A stretch of 64,000 nt of DNA from Xylogone sp. PMI_703 (lineage: Eukaryota > Ascomycota > Leotiomycetes): contig JAJTUQ010000001.1 of the NCBI GenBank assembly GCA_021399445.1, forward strand, positions 1,488,001-1,552,000. Reading direction: 5' to 3'. The notes beneath the pieces were generated by a model, which saw only the letters and a program-made list of their open reading frames with translations, made no database searches and was not told the origin of the DNA. Within the stretch, counting starts at the first letter, position 1. The number at the start of each line of letters is the position of its first letter. Position numbers and translations under genes: made by a program. Positions 34,208-45,519 of the stretch are shown in pieces.

Positions 34208-37200
34208 TCTGTATCTGATTTCTCGACAGCCATATGATTTTATTTCCTTATTATTGTACATAATTATTTTCTTCTCCATCCTTGGCGATAGACTCGGACG
34301 CGCGGACCGGCATTGGATCTCTTACCTCTCGCATTACCACTTCGGCTGGAGAATGACCCTCTGAGCGTGTTGTGGTAGTTTCTTGAGTTTACGATTTTCT
34401 TGCTCAGCATAGCGCATTCGTGTTTGTATCATACGAGTTTCTTTCATATGCGTTGGTTGTTTTCTTTCTTGGTCGTTTTGTCTTGGGATCGGATTTGTGA
34501 GGAGCGGGGAACAAAAGTTCAGCTACTTCCAGCTGATATCATGACTAAACGATAGGGGCGTTTCTGGCGTTTTGGTTTGGCCCGCTCACGCGGGTATGTC
34601 TCCTTCATCCTGCTTACGAGAATGGGCATGGCAGGCTGGCGTCGTGAGAGATCTGTTTTCTTCTGTTCTTCGGTTTGCTCGACACGTATTGATAAGTGCG
34701 TGTGAGCGAACAGACAGAAGAACACCGGGATAAATGGGTTGGGCATATTATTGGCATGATGGGGCACGGTGCATTTGGCTAATGGGTGGAATGGTCAAAA
34801 CGTGCAGAGTTTTTACTTTCGATAGTAAGAATTGGAATTGACAAGGATGGTCCCTTATCGCACTTTTTGATACGATGAGCCAGACATCGAGGATGGGCGT
34901 TGGAACATGGAAATGAATAAAACCGTCAAAAACAACAAAAAAAATCATATGGAGAGCGGAGGAGCTGGGACTGGAGCATGGTATGTATCGTGATATGGCT
35001 CGATTGCCCTGAGCTAGTTACCTGTTTAGCCAATTTACCTCTTCTCTCCAACGTCGTTTTCCCCGGGTTTTCTTGCTCTTTGTGATATATCATTTGCATC
35101 TTTTGTTTTTGCCGCACTTGAGTCTAAGTGCCCGGAGGGCTGAGCACACCAAACCTTCCCGCCGCGGCTATGTCTATATGTCAGGGTCTTTCACATTTTT
35201 TTCTGGCACGAGGGATGCTCCACATGTAACGGGAGGGAACGTGCCGAGGAGTGAACGGCCCGTCTCAAGCACGCTGGCGTTCTAAATCCGCGAGGTATGC
35301 CCGTGATTAATATGAGGAAGTGTCCACAGGAGGAAGGGCAGGTAGAAGATCGGTGTATTGTGCACCCAATCATCGCAAATTGCGCAGGCTGTCGAGCTCC
35401 GCCATGTACCAGAACTGCGCTCTTTTTTCCTTCTTCAGGGCGTACGGAGTACTTTTTCTGATCCTTTTTTTCTGACTACCCTGTTACTCATCTCCATCGC
35501 TCGTGCATGTCAGATCACGCAGTAGGTACGTACAGTACAGTAATACACGGTGCCATTCCCCCAGGGTTATTTGCAAAACCGCGCATCTGGGCTCCATTTA
35601 TCTGGAAACGTGCCTGAAGTTGGGGATGGCATTTTCAGGGGTTTCCTTTTGTTCGCTTGGGAAGGGGACAAGCCAGCGTCGCAGCGGATTGCGGAACGAC
35701 AAATGCACGGCGATAAGGCAGGCGAAGGAAGCTTCATGGAAGCCTCTTTTTTTCCCGCCTTTATCCTCGGCCGCAGATCCCACGAACGGACGAAGAAGCT
35801 AAAAGCACCTGAAAGAGGTGCCCGGGAAACCAAGGAAAGCTTGGTGCCCCCGGCCAGGGCTGTGGTGATATGTGTGATGACCTGCCCCAAGTTTCGCATT
35901 CTACCTACTTCTTCCGGCGACGGGTGTGGTTGTTGCTCACTCAGGCTCGTTCTCGTTCTCGCTCTGGTTCTGGTTCTGGCTCTGACGGGGATCTCGGGCC
36001 CATGCAGAAGGATGATAAAGAGGGTTTTCTTTGTCCGTACCAGGAGGTGGTGTTCAGGGTGGCGTGGTGTTTTAGGGTTAATAAGTACTGTACCACAAGT
36101 AAAGTCGAGATGTGTACTGTAATGGCTAGATGCAGGACATATCCTGTATTCGAGTTAAATTAAAGTCGTCGCAAGCCGGGCGGCTAGCTGCCGATTAAAG
36201 AGCCAAAAGGTTGGTAACCGGTGATGAAACAGGATGAAGAGCTATTTCTGCCCTTCTGCCTTTCTGGGCAGGAACTGGTGAGCACTGCATCTCCGTCCTG
36301 AGCTGGAACAGATGGGATTAATTTACGTCGCAGCGCGCTTCCGCCGTGACGGGTTGAGCTCCGGCTTCTGGCTAAATGGCTGACCACATGGCTGACCAGG
36401 AGCCGCGAGAGCGAGTCGGACTCCATCCGTTTGGGATGTGACGGCGCGCTGGAACGTCCCTACAGAAGAACAACTCGGTGGATTGTAATTAGGGCGCATC
36501 GTCTCGTAATTGCGGCATCACCATTGTTGTCAGCCGGCGCTATTTAACAAAGCGTCACAAATTGAAATTCCTAACCCAGGCTTTGGAGGCGTTGATGTGG
36601 TGAAGCTGGCCCATTTTTCGTACATGGTGTCCCATGGGGGTCGTTTTGGCGATGGAAGAAAAGAAAGAAGTTAAAGTGGGAGCGAGCGTGGGCATGGAAC
36701 AAAGGAATCCCGCCAGCAATTGGGCCGGCAGATTATGAACCTGCTGGGCCCTGTTAAGCACACAGTTATCCAGCTGGGTAGTAAGCTCGAGCGGTGAGGG
36801 CGAAAAGAAGGGATGAAGCATGTTGGCCAGGTCCATCCTGCTTTGTACTGTATCTAGACCTCGGACAGAAGCTCAATAATAACCTCGATTGTTTTTCTCT
36901 TATATGGCCACACTCTTCCCCTGGATGCGCCTGGCTCCCTTCCCACTTCCTCTTTTCCTCGACTGCTCCCTCCCGATCGCCAATGTTGCTTCCGGCCATA
37001 GACTGAATTCGTCTCCATTGCTCTCGTTCTCTTCTCTTCATGTGTATCAATTATATCAATTATACATGGTGTTCCTGATTTCGGGCGTCGCTTTCTCTTC
37101 TCGCTCCACGGCCACTATTGTTGCTCGCGCGAGCTGCCGATAAATTTCCCAGCTGTGAGCGGATCCGCAGCGCTCTTGGTCAAACGGCCGCCCCACCAGG

Positions 37201-37367
37201 ATAACTTCTCCAGCTGTTGCGCTTCTAGACCCTCTTCCACCTCACCAACGCCTTGCTCCCGGCGGACAGCACGACAATCGCAGATCGAGAGCCCTCCATC
37301 TCCATCTCTGGTATCACCGCTGTGAAGCTGGTATCTTAGCCCAGGTGTTAAGGCTCAGATCGCAGCC
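34208..37367. other. Intergenic, 3.2 kb
   Basis: This holds the DHH1 3' flank and then the long upstream region of the folliculin-like gene. Open frames at 35.5-36.1 kb overlap in several phases and lack motifs. TACGGAGTA occurs at 35443, with GTAC-rich words at 35525-35541 and a hexamer repeat at 35946-35984. Near 36.9-37.3 kb the plus strand is C/T-rich. No gene is supported. Confidence 0.6.
35946..35984. repeat. Hexanucleotide microsatellite
   Basis: CTCGTT units are followed by CTGGTT units, as an imperfect tandem array of about six repeats in non-coding DNA. Confidence 0.8.
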
Positions 37368-38949
37368 ATGACTTCCATTGTAAGTAATGTCTCACCTGAA
37401 TACAACCCAATGTCACTCCACCACCAGCAACCATGCCCCGCCCACGTGCCCTCGTGATGTTGGCTTCAACATGCTGCCTTCGCAACGATCAGGCACGTCG
37501 CATGGCGTTCACGGTCTTTATTATATCGAGAGAAAAAGACATCATGCTGATCAGCATTCTCCTTTATAGTTATGTCTGGCGCACTACTGCGACACCCACG
37601 GCCCCACTCCATTGATGGTCACCGAAGCTCTTCCAGTGGGATGCACCTCCTGCTTTCATGCTGACGAGAGCGACGCCCCAAGCACGCGGCGGCATAGCAC
37701 GAGCACCCGATCGGATAGTATAGCAGGAACAGCCGCCTCGCCCTGGTCTCCAGCAGACTCGCAGGCTTCAGATAAGGACAGTGGGCTGCGAGGGACGGAT
37801 CTTCAGTTGCAGAATTTCAGAATAGGAGCTACCACCTCGCCACTGGAAACTCCGCCAGAGAGCCCCAGAATACGAGCTTTACAAAGTGGCCAACTCTCAA
37901 GTGCGCAGCGGCGAGATTCTAGTTTTCGGAAAACGTATGATGAGAACGATCGAAAGAGAGCAATACCGTGCGAGAACTGTGCTCTTACGCTCCCCAAGAA
38001 AACAAAGGAGGAGGTACCTACAACGCCAACTGGGAAGTCGAGGAAGATCGACAATAGCGGACCAATCCTTCGAACTCGCAAAGCTTATGAGCGTGTCAGC
38101 TTCGTAGCGGAAGCTCCATCTCCTCCAAAGTCCCAATCAGACGACTCCTCAGATTCAGGAGAATCAGATAAGAATGTACTCCAAAGGCCCAGACGCCGTT
38201 CCGGAGAGCTCAAGCGTACGGGCACCTCCTCAAGCAACTCTTCGACTTCGCTCGATTCTACACTCTCGCACACCCATTACCTAGACTATACTTCTACCCA
38301 TGAGCCTTTGGTGCCGTCCTCTTTCTCTCTGGTTCGCCAGTCTTGCCTGCGTACCCTCTCCTGTGAGACTCTCCCACCATCTATGACATCATCTACAACT
38401 TCGTCTCCCACATCGCCTTTTACGACCGGTCCTTACTCATCTTCTATAAGCACCTCTTCTGGCGGGCCCATATTTTTTGGCGATCCTATGGCAGGATACA
38501 CGACAGCTTATATTTTCCGGATTCCAGATCCTACGGCACGTGGTCGCCGCCGAGTTTATGCCCTCATGGCCTTGTCCACACATCATGAGAGACTTGCGAT
38601 GCAGTCCTTCTCCTTCCTATCTGCTGCCTTTCGAGAACTAGCTGCCTGGATTCAGTCACTTGCGGAAACCGAACTGGAGCGCTCTGAGAATTCGAACTCT
38701 CCTTTCAGAGATACAGCTGATGGTAGAAGTGCTTTCATCTCGCACTCTGCACGCGATAGTAACGGAACCAGCACACCTACCTCATCATTCCTAAGTGGCA
38801 GGAACAGAGGCATGGATGGAAAATTCATGGGTATGAGCATCAGAGCTAGGGGTCTTGCTGAGCTGGTAGGACTGCCAGATTTCTTTATCGAGCTTCATGC
38901 GCGGTTCGTGAGGTTATTGATTGAGTTGGGTGTTTTGCTTGGTGCTTGA
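37368..38949 (+). CDS. Folliculin/Lst7-like protein
   Basis: Folliculin (Lst7 in yeast) acts with Lst4/FNIP as a Rag GTPase regulator controlling TORC1 at the vacuole. Exons 37368-37379 (12 nt, MTSI) and 37570-38949 give 463 aa. The 190 nt intron, unusually long here, is supported by a GTAAGT donor and a TTTATAG acceptor. Splicing creates LCLAHYCDTHGPTPLMVTEA, the folliculin N-terminal longin start, followed by a CTSCF pair of cysteines. A long Ser/Thr-rich disordered insert follows, with a second Cys pair (CENCALTLPKK). The conserved longin continuation comes near the end: GYTTAYIFRIPDPTARGRRR and YALMALSTHHERLAMQSFSF. The protein stops soon after the longin domain and lacks the C-terminal DENN part of animal folliculin, as expected for the short Lst7 form. 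Confidence 0.85.
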
Positions 38950-39547
38950 GTTTTGATCACTTGAGTCTTTGAGCCTCTGAGCTTGTTCGTATCGTTGGTT
39001 GTTCGGTTTCAATTACTTTCAACAATCCAGGGTCCAGATTCGAGTCCTTCCCCTGAAGATTTTGCGCTCTTTGTTACATTTCTTTTATGAAGTTTTAGAA
39101 TACTTGGGACACTGGGACGGGTATAAATTTGGTGTTATGCATTGGCTGAATGGGTGGATTCTGCATAGCGGCTTGGCGTTTTAATTTGGGATTATTGGAT
39201 CAGAGAAAAGAAATGGAATATTTTCTGCGAAGAAACATGGGTGGCCTACTCATTTGTTCTTTTGCGTTTTAAGCCTTGTCTGTCTGGTTTTTGGGAGGGA
39301 AACGGGGGGCAAAACTAAAAAGAGATACCATGTGTATACGATGGAAGGATGAAGTAGTGGAGCTATGATGAGATATGTACCGGTTCCCTTTGATTAATAC
39401 ACGAGTGCACAATACCATGCTCATGACGTGATACGTTCTGACCATTGTACTTTTGATTCCCAAAGCTACTATTTCATCTCGTCCTTGAGCCATATATATA
39501 AGTTTTCATAACAAATATCGTAGTATTACAAGCCATGATGCACCTAT
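38950..39547. other. Intergenic, between convergent genes
   Basis: This holds the 3' flanks of the folliculin-like gene and RPT3. It is AT-rich and no gene is supported. Confidence 0.6.
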
Positions 39548-40980
39548 CTAAATGTAGAAATCTAGCTTCTTTGACCCTTCCGTATCCCTCACTTGACTTG
39601 AGTACGCATCCTCCAGATCTGCCTGGATGATATTATACCTGTTTTTCCTCACGGCTCTGAGACCTGCCTCCTGCATGATAGCCGCAATGATAGCCCCAGA
39701 AAGAGGATCATTCCTCACGATCAAGGAGTCTAGATCCACTTCTGGCGAGAGACTCATCTTGGATGCAATGGTTGTGAAGATTAATCTTCTCTCTCGACGA
39801 TCTCTCAGATTAGGGAACTCGATCTTACGGTCCAGACGACCAGGTCGGAGAAGAGCAGGATCCAAGGTATCAGCACGGTTCGTAGCCATAATAACTTTCA
39901 CGTTAGAGGTTTGGTCAAAGCCGTCCATTTGGTTAAGCAGTTCAAGGAGGATACGCTGGACCTCTCGATCTGCACCAGTCTGAGCATCGAAACGTTTTGT
40001 TGCAATGGCATCAATCTCATCGATGAAAATAATAGCCGGCGAATTTTCACGTGCCATTCGGAAGACATCACGGACCATACGAGGCCCTTCACCAAGGTAT
40101 TTCTGCACAAATTCAGATCCTACAACACGGATAAAGTTTGCTGTTGTAGAGTTTGCTACTGCCTTGACCAACATGGTCTTTCCTGTTCCTGGGGGGCCAT
40201 ATAGCAGCACACCACGGGGTGGGTCGATACCGATTTGCTTGTAAAGATCAAAATGTGTTAATGGAAGTTCAACTGCTTCACGAATCTCCTGCTTCTGCAT
40301 ATCCAAGCCACCAACATCAGCATATGTAACATCGGGCTTCTCATGCGCGCCCAGCATTGCGATAGAAGAGTCTGCTTCGGGTGGAAGAATGTCAACTAGG
40401 GCGTTGGAGTGGCGATGGAGGGCGACGGAAGAGGAGGGTTTGAGCAGTTCTCGATCGAGGGTAGACAGTATGCGGACCACATAGTTGGAACCCGTCGAAG
40501 ATTGGACAATACCAGTGCTGAGCGAAGAGAAATATATCAGCCAAGTACACGCAAGACCCCAGGTCACAAGAGCTTACTTCTGGTCGATGGCTTCCATAAA
40601 TTGTCCGATCACTAAGGGTACACTCTGAATCCGCTTGATTTCCTCCTGCGCTCGTACTAATTCTCTTTTTAAGCTCCTGAATAAAAATCAGTAACTAGTT
40701 TCAATGACCACTGGCGCCGATGTTCTCACCGTTGTTCATCTTTGATATATTCTTCTTGCAGTTTTATGTATCTGCACTACGTTAGACCATACCATTCTAA
40801 AAATTTGGAAATTGCCATGGCGTACTCTAGATGCCGCTGAAGCTTCTTTAATGTTGTATACTCGTCATCGCTGTCTGTTCCAATACCTTCAAGAGAGTCT
40901 ATATTTGGTATTGATGATGGGAGCTGTTTTCTATGAGGTAGCGTTTGGTTCGCTGGATTCTCCACAGCTACGTCTGCCAT
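39548..40980 (-). CDS. RPT3: 26S proteasome regulatory ATPase Rpt3
   Basis: One of six AAA+ ATPases of the 19S base, which unfold substrates and feed them to the 20S core. Exons 40980-40826, 40771-40730, 40676-40578 and 40517-39548 give 421 aa. The N-terminal coiled coil spans the small exons: [20 protein letters not shown], then [20 protein letters not shown]. An OB domain ([20 protein letters not shown]) follows. Walker A GPPGTGKT lies at about residues 206-213, with Walker B IIFIDEID and arginine fingers [10 protein letters not shown] after it. The C-terminus LDFYI resembles the hydrophobic-Tyr-X tail that docks into the 20S alpha ring. The first intron uses a GTACGC donor, which is unusual but is the only one that restores the conserved QRHLEYI sequence. 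It shares its promoter with the gene at 41475. Confidence 0.96.
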
Positions 40981-41474
40981 TCTGAACTAACTCTAGATCT
41001 TGCAGTTAATGTATGAGAGACACACGTAGAGAACGAGGATGCGGTAGACGAAGGAGATGTAGAGTATGTGAGTGAGTATGTAGAGCTGCGCTTTTTGGTT
41101 GATGAGGCGCGCTTGAAACTGATGGAAGGTTGAAGCTTCCCAGCTTAGCCTCAGCACTAAGGCAACCGCGAGCCCACAAAGGTTGCGTATGCAGCTGCCC
41201 ATGTCACGTGAAGTTGATATCACCTCCACGTGATGCGGAAACCCTCGGACACTAAGCTCCGTTTGATGGGGTAGCTTCGTTTGGTGAGGTGGTGGGCCCC
41301 TGCTTGACTCAGATTAGAGTAACTGCCAGTCAGGCTTCCTTCCTCCCTCTCCTTCAACAAACCAGCACTCTCGACAACAAAGCCTCAGAGATTGTGACCG
41401 TATAGGAGGGATCTCTTATTTCTTTTGATTTTCTCATATAATAAATTTCTGCCTGATTTACGCACGCAATCATC
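40981..41474. promoter_or_regulatory. Divergent promoter with paired E-boxes
   Basis: 494 bp lies between two divergent starts. Two CACGTG sites at 41205-41210 and 41227-41232 are 22 bp apart, about two helical turns. The strand towards 41475 becomes C/T-rich (41336-41400). A consensus proteasome element (GGTGGCAAA) was looked for and not seen. Confidence 0.5.
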
Positions 41475-42136
41475 ATGTCTTCTTCTATTACGATCCCTAC
41501 AAGATCGTCATATGGCGAATCTAGCAAGGCTGGGGCACAAAGCTCCAGCTCCTCCTCCTCGTACTCTAGCTCTCCCAAAATGCCACGACAGCAAAATAGG
41601 TCCGCTCCCGGCTCTCCAGAATCAAGATATGGCCATGATCGAAGACCCAGCTTGTTAAGTATGTCTCCTCTATCTCTGTGGCAGGGGTGTTTGATACGGG
41701 CCTATGGAGGGGCTCATCTCACCCATGTGAAAGAACAACTTTTTATGTAGGGTTGTTGAAGCATGTCTAACGAATATCTTAGGCTCATCACTGTTGAAAC
41801 AAGAACATACCGTTATAAATATTGGAGACCCCGATGGTACCCCGCGTTTGGTAAGGCCATAGATAGCGCCGGGATGATATGACGGCGCGGCGGCTAACGT
41901 CGATTCGTAGATTACATGTGTGAGATCTTCACAAGGTTTTGACTGGAACCCAGGTATGTTTAGAGCCTCAAATATGCGATATTTGCTAAGAATTTACTAA
42001 ATCTCACAACCTATTTATAGAGATCTTCCTTCCTTCCTACATTGAATGCGATTTCGACTCCCTGGAACGTAAGCGAGATCCGGTTCACGAAATACGGCTG
42101 AGCGATGAAGAAATAGAGCAAATGTTTCCTCAGTAA
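41475..42136 (+). CDS. Small conserved fungal protein, function unknown
   Basis: Four exons, 41475-41658, 41783-41850, 41911-41953 and 42021-42136, give 136 aa. Donors are GTATGT, GTAAGG and GTATGT, and phases agree at every junction. The first 60 residues are Ser-rich and disordered. The spliced C-terminal part is compact and looks conserved: HTVINIGDPDGTPRL, ITCVRSSQGFDWNPEIFLPS, YIECDFDSLERKRDPVHEI, and an acidic end DEEIEQMFPQ. I recognise this C-terminal pattern as a common filamentous-fungal hypothetical protein but know no function for it. It is divergent from RPT3, which may imply co-expression; this is inference only. Confidence 0.8.
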
Positions 42137-42668
42137 TTTGCGACCTTATGAATTACCATAGATGGATAGAACATCTCGGCTTGGGAGGTAAAACCGGCGC
42201 TGGTTTGAACATATGAGCTCTGCAATTTTTAGGGAGGTGGAAAATGGAGTATTCTTGGATTGGTTTAAATCATTACAACTTATCGACTGAAGGGAGGTTA
42301 TGAACTTAGCTAGTGTTTTTCACGTGGAGTTATTTGGTATTTGTGCGGTTTATTTTGCGGGAAGGATGGTTTGGTGCTAGCATAGGCGTCACTCTTTATG
42401 TTTTATCACTGATTGGCGCAATGTTCATTATATCGTAATTACCAGAATGGTACAGTGTTATTGGATTTAATGCTATAACTTTTATGCTGTGAAACATGAT
42501 CAATCTAGACCTCTGTATACTTTTCACGTCGTTGATGTGAATATACAGCACTTTGGCAACAGCAAATGGGAAGAATACACTGTGAATGAAACATCTTCAT
42601 GACTAATCAATACTCTAATTTCTTCCAGTGCAATATAATTCCAATTATTATCGCTTGCTATGCCATTT
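42137..42668. other. Intergenic, between convergent genes
   Basis: AT-rich 3' flanks. No gene is seen. Confidence 0.6.
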
Positions 42669-43313
42669 CTAACCGAAGAATCTAACAACATCCTCCAAAT
42701 CCCAGGTGTATGATGGAGTATTAGAGTTGCTTGTGCCTGCCGGTGTATTGCGCGGTTGGGACGCAGCAGGCTCCTCTAGATCCAAACTGCCGGTAACCAG
42801 GAATTTCTGCTCTCGTATTCTTGTGATAGGTGTAAAGATCCAATGTTGACCCGGGCGGGAGCCTTCAGCTAGCTAGGGTCGACGGCCAATCTCTCCGGCG
42901 TGAAGGCACCTATGCTCTTTGTTTTCATTTGCATTGACTAACTTGAATGTCTCATCTCCTTCTTCCCCCCAGGGTAGGATTTTCCACTTTTGATTAGCGG
43001 TTTCAGCTCTGTGGATGTCAGCCATGCAAGGGATTAGGACAAATGTCCCAACGTCTAGCCGCATCTCAATGAGGGTGTATCGGTTGAGTATCTCATAGGT
43101 CCCGTCATTGCTTGGATGGAGTCGTATCTGCCAGTACTGCCTCTTAGAATTGCAGGTTGGGGCCATCATGAGAGATGCGACATTGTTATTGGGATGGCCC
43201 GGGTGATGTGGTTCGGTGTCAAGGTCTAGACACTCTATTGTCAACGAATAGGAGGGGCCTTGCTCGGCGTTAGTTAGCCGGTACCAAGTGTTTGGATCCA
43301 GTGATAAAGGCAT
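42669..43313 (-). CDS. Ricin-B-type (beta-trefoil) lectin-domain protein with an in-frame TAG
   Basis: This is a carbohydrate-binding-type domain, not by itself a toxin. The frame from ATG 43313 runs 146 codons to a TAG at 42875-42873. The same frame stays open for another 67 codons to a second TAG at 42671-42669. The upstream part has the trefoil pattern (WYRLTNA near the start, then QYWQI and QKWKI). The first copies of the Q-x-W signature come before the internal TAG and a further one (QHWIF) after it, so the domain itself spans the stop. The stop is followed by C. No plausible intron removes it. The tail after the domain is Pro/Ser/Thr-rich and ends WDLEDVVRFFG. The gene is either a pseudogene with one nonsense change, a readthrough gene, or a shorter protein. 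No signal peptide is seen. Confidence 0.6.
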
Positions 43314-43991
43314 ATTGATAATATTGGCTAGGAAATCTGCATAGTTAGCTCTCTGCAGAGCGCTACGAATTCCTTATAAGCTTCACTCTGAGAGTGTTTG
43401 CAGAGAGCCGATATTAACCAGCTCATGTTTGATATTTGCTTACTGCAAGCAGCTACAAATCAAAATTTCGGTATATCCGGAGATTGACGTTTGTGGAAAC
43501 AAAGAATGATGTTAGTTTGACGGAGGTTGAGCCAGGAGAAGGTCAAACAAACATTCCCCTGTTCCGCAGCTTCAGCCCCTCCCAAGCCTAAGCAGGACCC
43601 CGCTATCCGATAGCAATCGATAAGGACAGTCAACGCTTAAAAATGGGGCTTGGCGCCTTATCTGGGCGGGGTTATGGGGCATCGGGCTTAGCCGACTGCA
43701 CTACGACTCTAGAGATCTTGACCACACAATATCGAAGTATACCGAGGTCGAATTGGAATAACAATCGTATTTTTTCTTATTAGGCTCATAATACCACAAG
43801 AAAAGTTAGTATCGTTCTATTAAGTGTCGCATATAGCAAGAGTTAGCTATCGCTACCAAGTCATTGAACCGCTGTATGTTTACTCACCGGCATAAATAGA
43901 CACAAACACTTCAATTCATCCAGAAGTCACTTAAGCGCCATGATACCACGGTAGCTGTCTATTTTTTCCTGTAACAGCAATACTTTTCATT
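43314..43991. promoter_or_regulatory. Divergent region lectin gene/carrier gene
   Basis: 678 bp between divergent starts. No extra gene is supported. Confidence 0.5.
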
Positions 43992-44987
43992 ATGTCTGCC
44001 GATTTCTGGGCCGGATATATTAGTGGTGCCGCAGGAATAATAATTGGCAACCCGTTAGACCTTCTCAAAGTGCGTCTACAAGCCGAATCTAGCCCATTAT
44101 CTACAAATACTGCGGCTCAAACGAGCCCACTGCGGACATCTCAATCTTATGCCTCGCAATTCACCACTGCTACTTCCCTAATTCGAGGTGCTGCTGCGCC
44201 TATTCTTGGTTATGGAGCGCTCAATGCTCTTCTTTTCGTCAGCTATAACCGTACTGCTAGTTTCCTCACAAACGGATCATTATACTCGATACCGTCCGCT
44301 GAAGCACCTGCAACCCTCACCACTACATGGATAGCCGGTGCAATTGGCGGTCTGGCCACGTGGGTCGTTAGTACTCCGACTGAGCTGATAAAATGTCGAG
44401 CCCAAATGTCAAATACGCCCATATCGAGTCTCGGTATAACTAATCAGGTCATACGCTCAGAAGGTTTACGAGGTCTGTACTTGGGTGGTACAGTTACGGC
44501 ACTGAGAGACAGCATTGGTTACGGATTTTATTTCTGGGCTTATGAGCTAGGGACTAGATGGATGGCCTCTACAACGAAGACCGAAGGCAAAGACTCAGGG
44601 GTACAGGAGGCTGCAAAAGTGCTACTGTGTGGTGGTGTTGCCGGAGTTGTTACTTGGGCAAGTGTCTTTCCTTTAGATGTCATCAAGACTAGGGTTCAGA
44701 CGCAGCCAACGAGCAGGTCTGAATCTGCGCCGCTACTTGTTGGTCCTGCGAGGGCTACACAGCCTTCTGAAAGTGCTGCAATGGAACCACAACGGCGGCT
44801 CGGTGCAATAGAGATTGCAAAGGCTGCATATAGAAGAGAAGGCATGGGAGTTTTCTTTCGTGGTCTAACAATATGCAGTGTCAGGGCTTTCATTGTGAAT
44901 GCGGCTCAGTGGGCTGTGTATGAATGGATTATGAGGGAGCTGAGGACAAGTACGACTATTCCAAATGATAAAGAAGTGCTGCGATAG
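43992..44987 (+). CDS. Mitochondrial carrier family (SLC25) protein
   Basis: This is a solute transporter of the inner mitochondrial membrane, encoded by a single exon of 331 aa. The three repeat signatures are visible: GNPLDLLKVRLQ after helix 1, STPTELIKCRAQ after helix 3, and VFPLDVIKTRVQ after helix 5. Each matches Px[DE]xx[KR]x[RK] closely. Six hydrophobic helices are spaced as expected, including FWAGYISGAAGIII and WIAGAIGGLATWVV. The substrate is uncertain. The even-repeat residues (TELIKCR) resemble carriers of the carnitine/ornithine and amino-acid group. A Ser/Ala-rich insertion lies in the third repeat loop (about 44695-44800). The start follows CATTATGTC. Confidence 0.93.
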   Translation: MSADFWAGYISGAAGIIIGNPLDLLKVRLQAESSPLSTNTAAQTSPLRTSQSYASQFTTATSLIRGAAAPILGYGALNALLFVSYNRTASFLTNGSLYSIPSAEAPATLTTTWIAGAIGGLATWVVSTPTELIKCRAQMSNTPISSLGITNQVIRSEGLRGLYLGGTVTALRDSIGYGFYFWAYELGTRWMASTTKTEGKDSGVQEAAKVLLCGGVAGVVTWASVFPLDVIKTRVQTQPTSRSESAPLLVGPARATQPSESAAMEPQRRLGAIEIAKAAYRREGMGVFFRGLTICSVRAFIVNAAQWAVYEWIMRELRTSTTIPNDKEVLR

Positions 44988-45519
44988 AAAAGCTGCTCTA
45001 CAGTACATTGCTTCCGACCAAATTTGTAGGATCAACTTGACTTCCCCATTGTACAGTGCTTTGTGGCTGGGAAGTAATCAAAAGCCACATTTTCACTTTG
45101 GATTATGAGTGGGAAGCTGTTCAAAGTCTCTTTATTCGTCTGCCCCATGTTTGGAAACGGACGGGTCTGCCCATGTGTTCATCTGTGTTATGTTATGCTA
45201 TGGTATCATATCCTGTCTTATCTATACAACCACGACAACGTGGCTGTGTCCGGAGTTGCTATTGACAAAGGACAACTAAACCTAGTCTTGAAACGAGCTT
45301 CTAAATTGGCCCGCTATTTTATTTACGCTGAATATCTGAGGATACTTGCGTATAGTTCATCTCGTGGGTTCCCGGATACAGTGGTATTGAGGATCTGAGA
45401 CCCTAACTAATCCGCCTCAATATCTTGAGTTACCAACCGCTAGACGGAGAGGTTTGGCCACAAACAATGTTCCCATAGATCCTTTTGGTGTTCGGAGTAG
45501 GAATAATGCCGCTGAGTAT
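44988..45519. other. Intergenic, between convergent genes
   Basis: This is the 3' flank of the carrier gene and of RRP6. Small open frames are unsupported. Confidence 0.6.
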
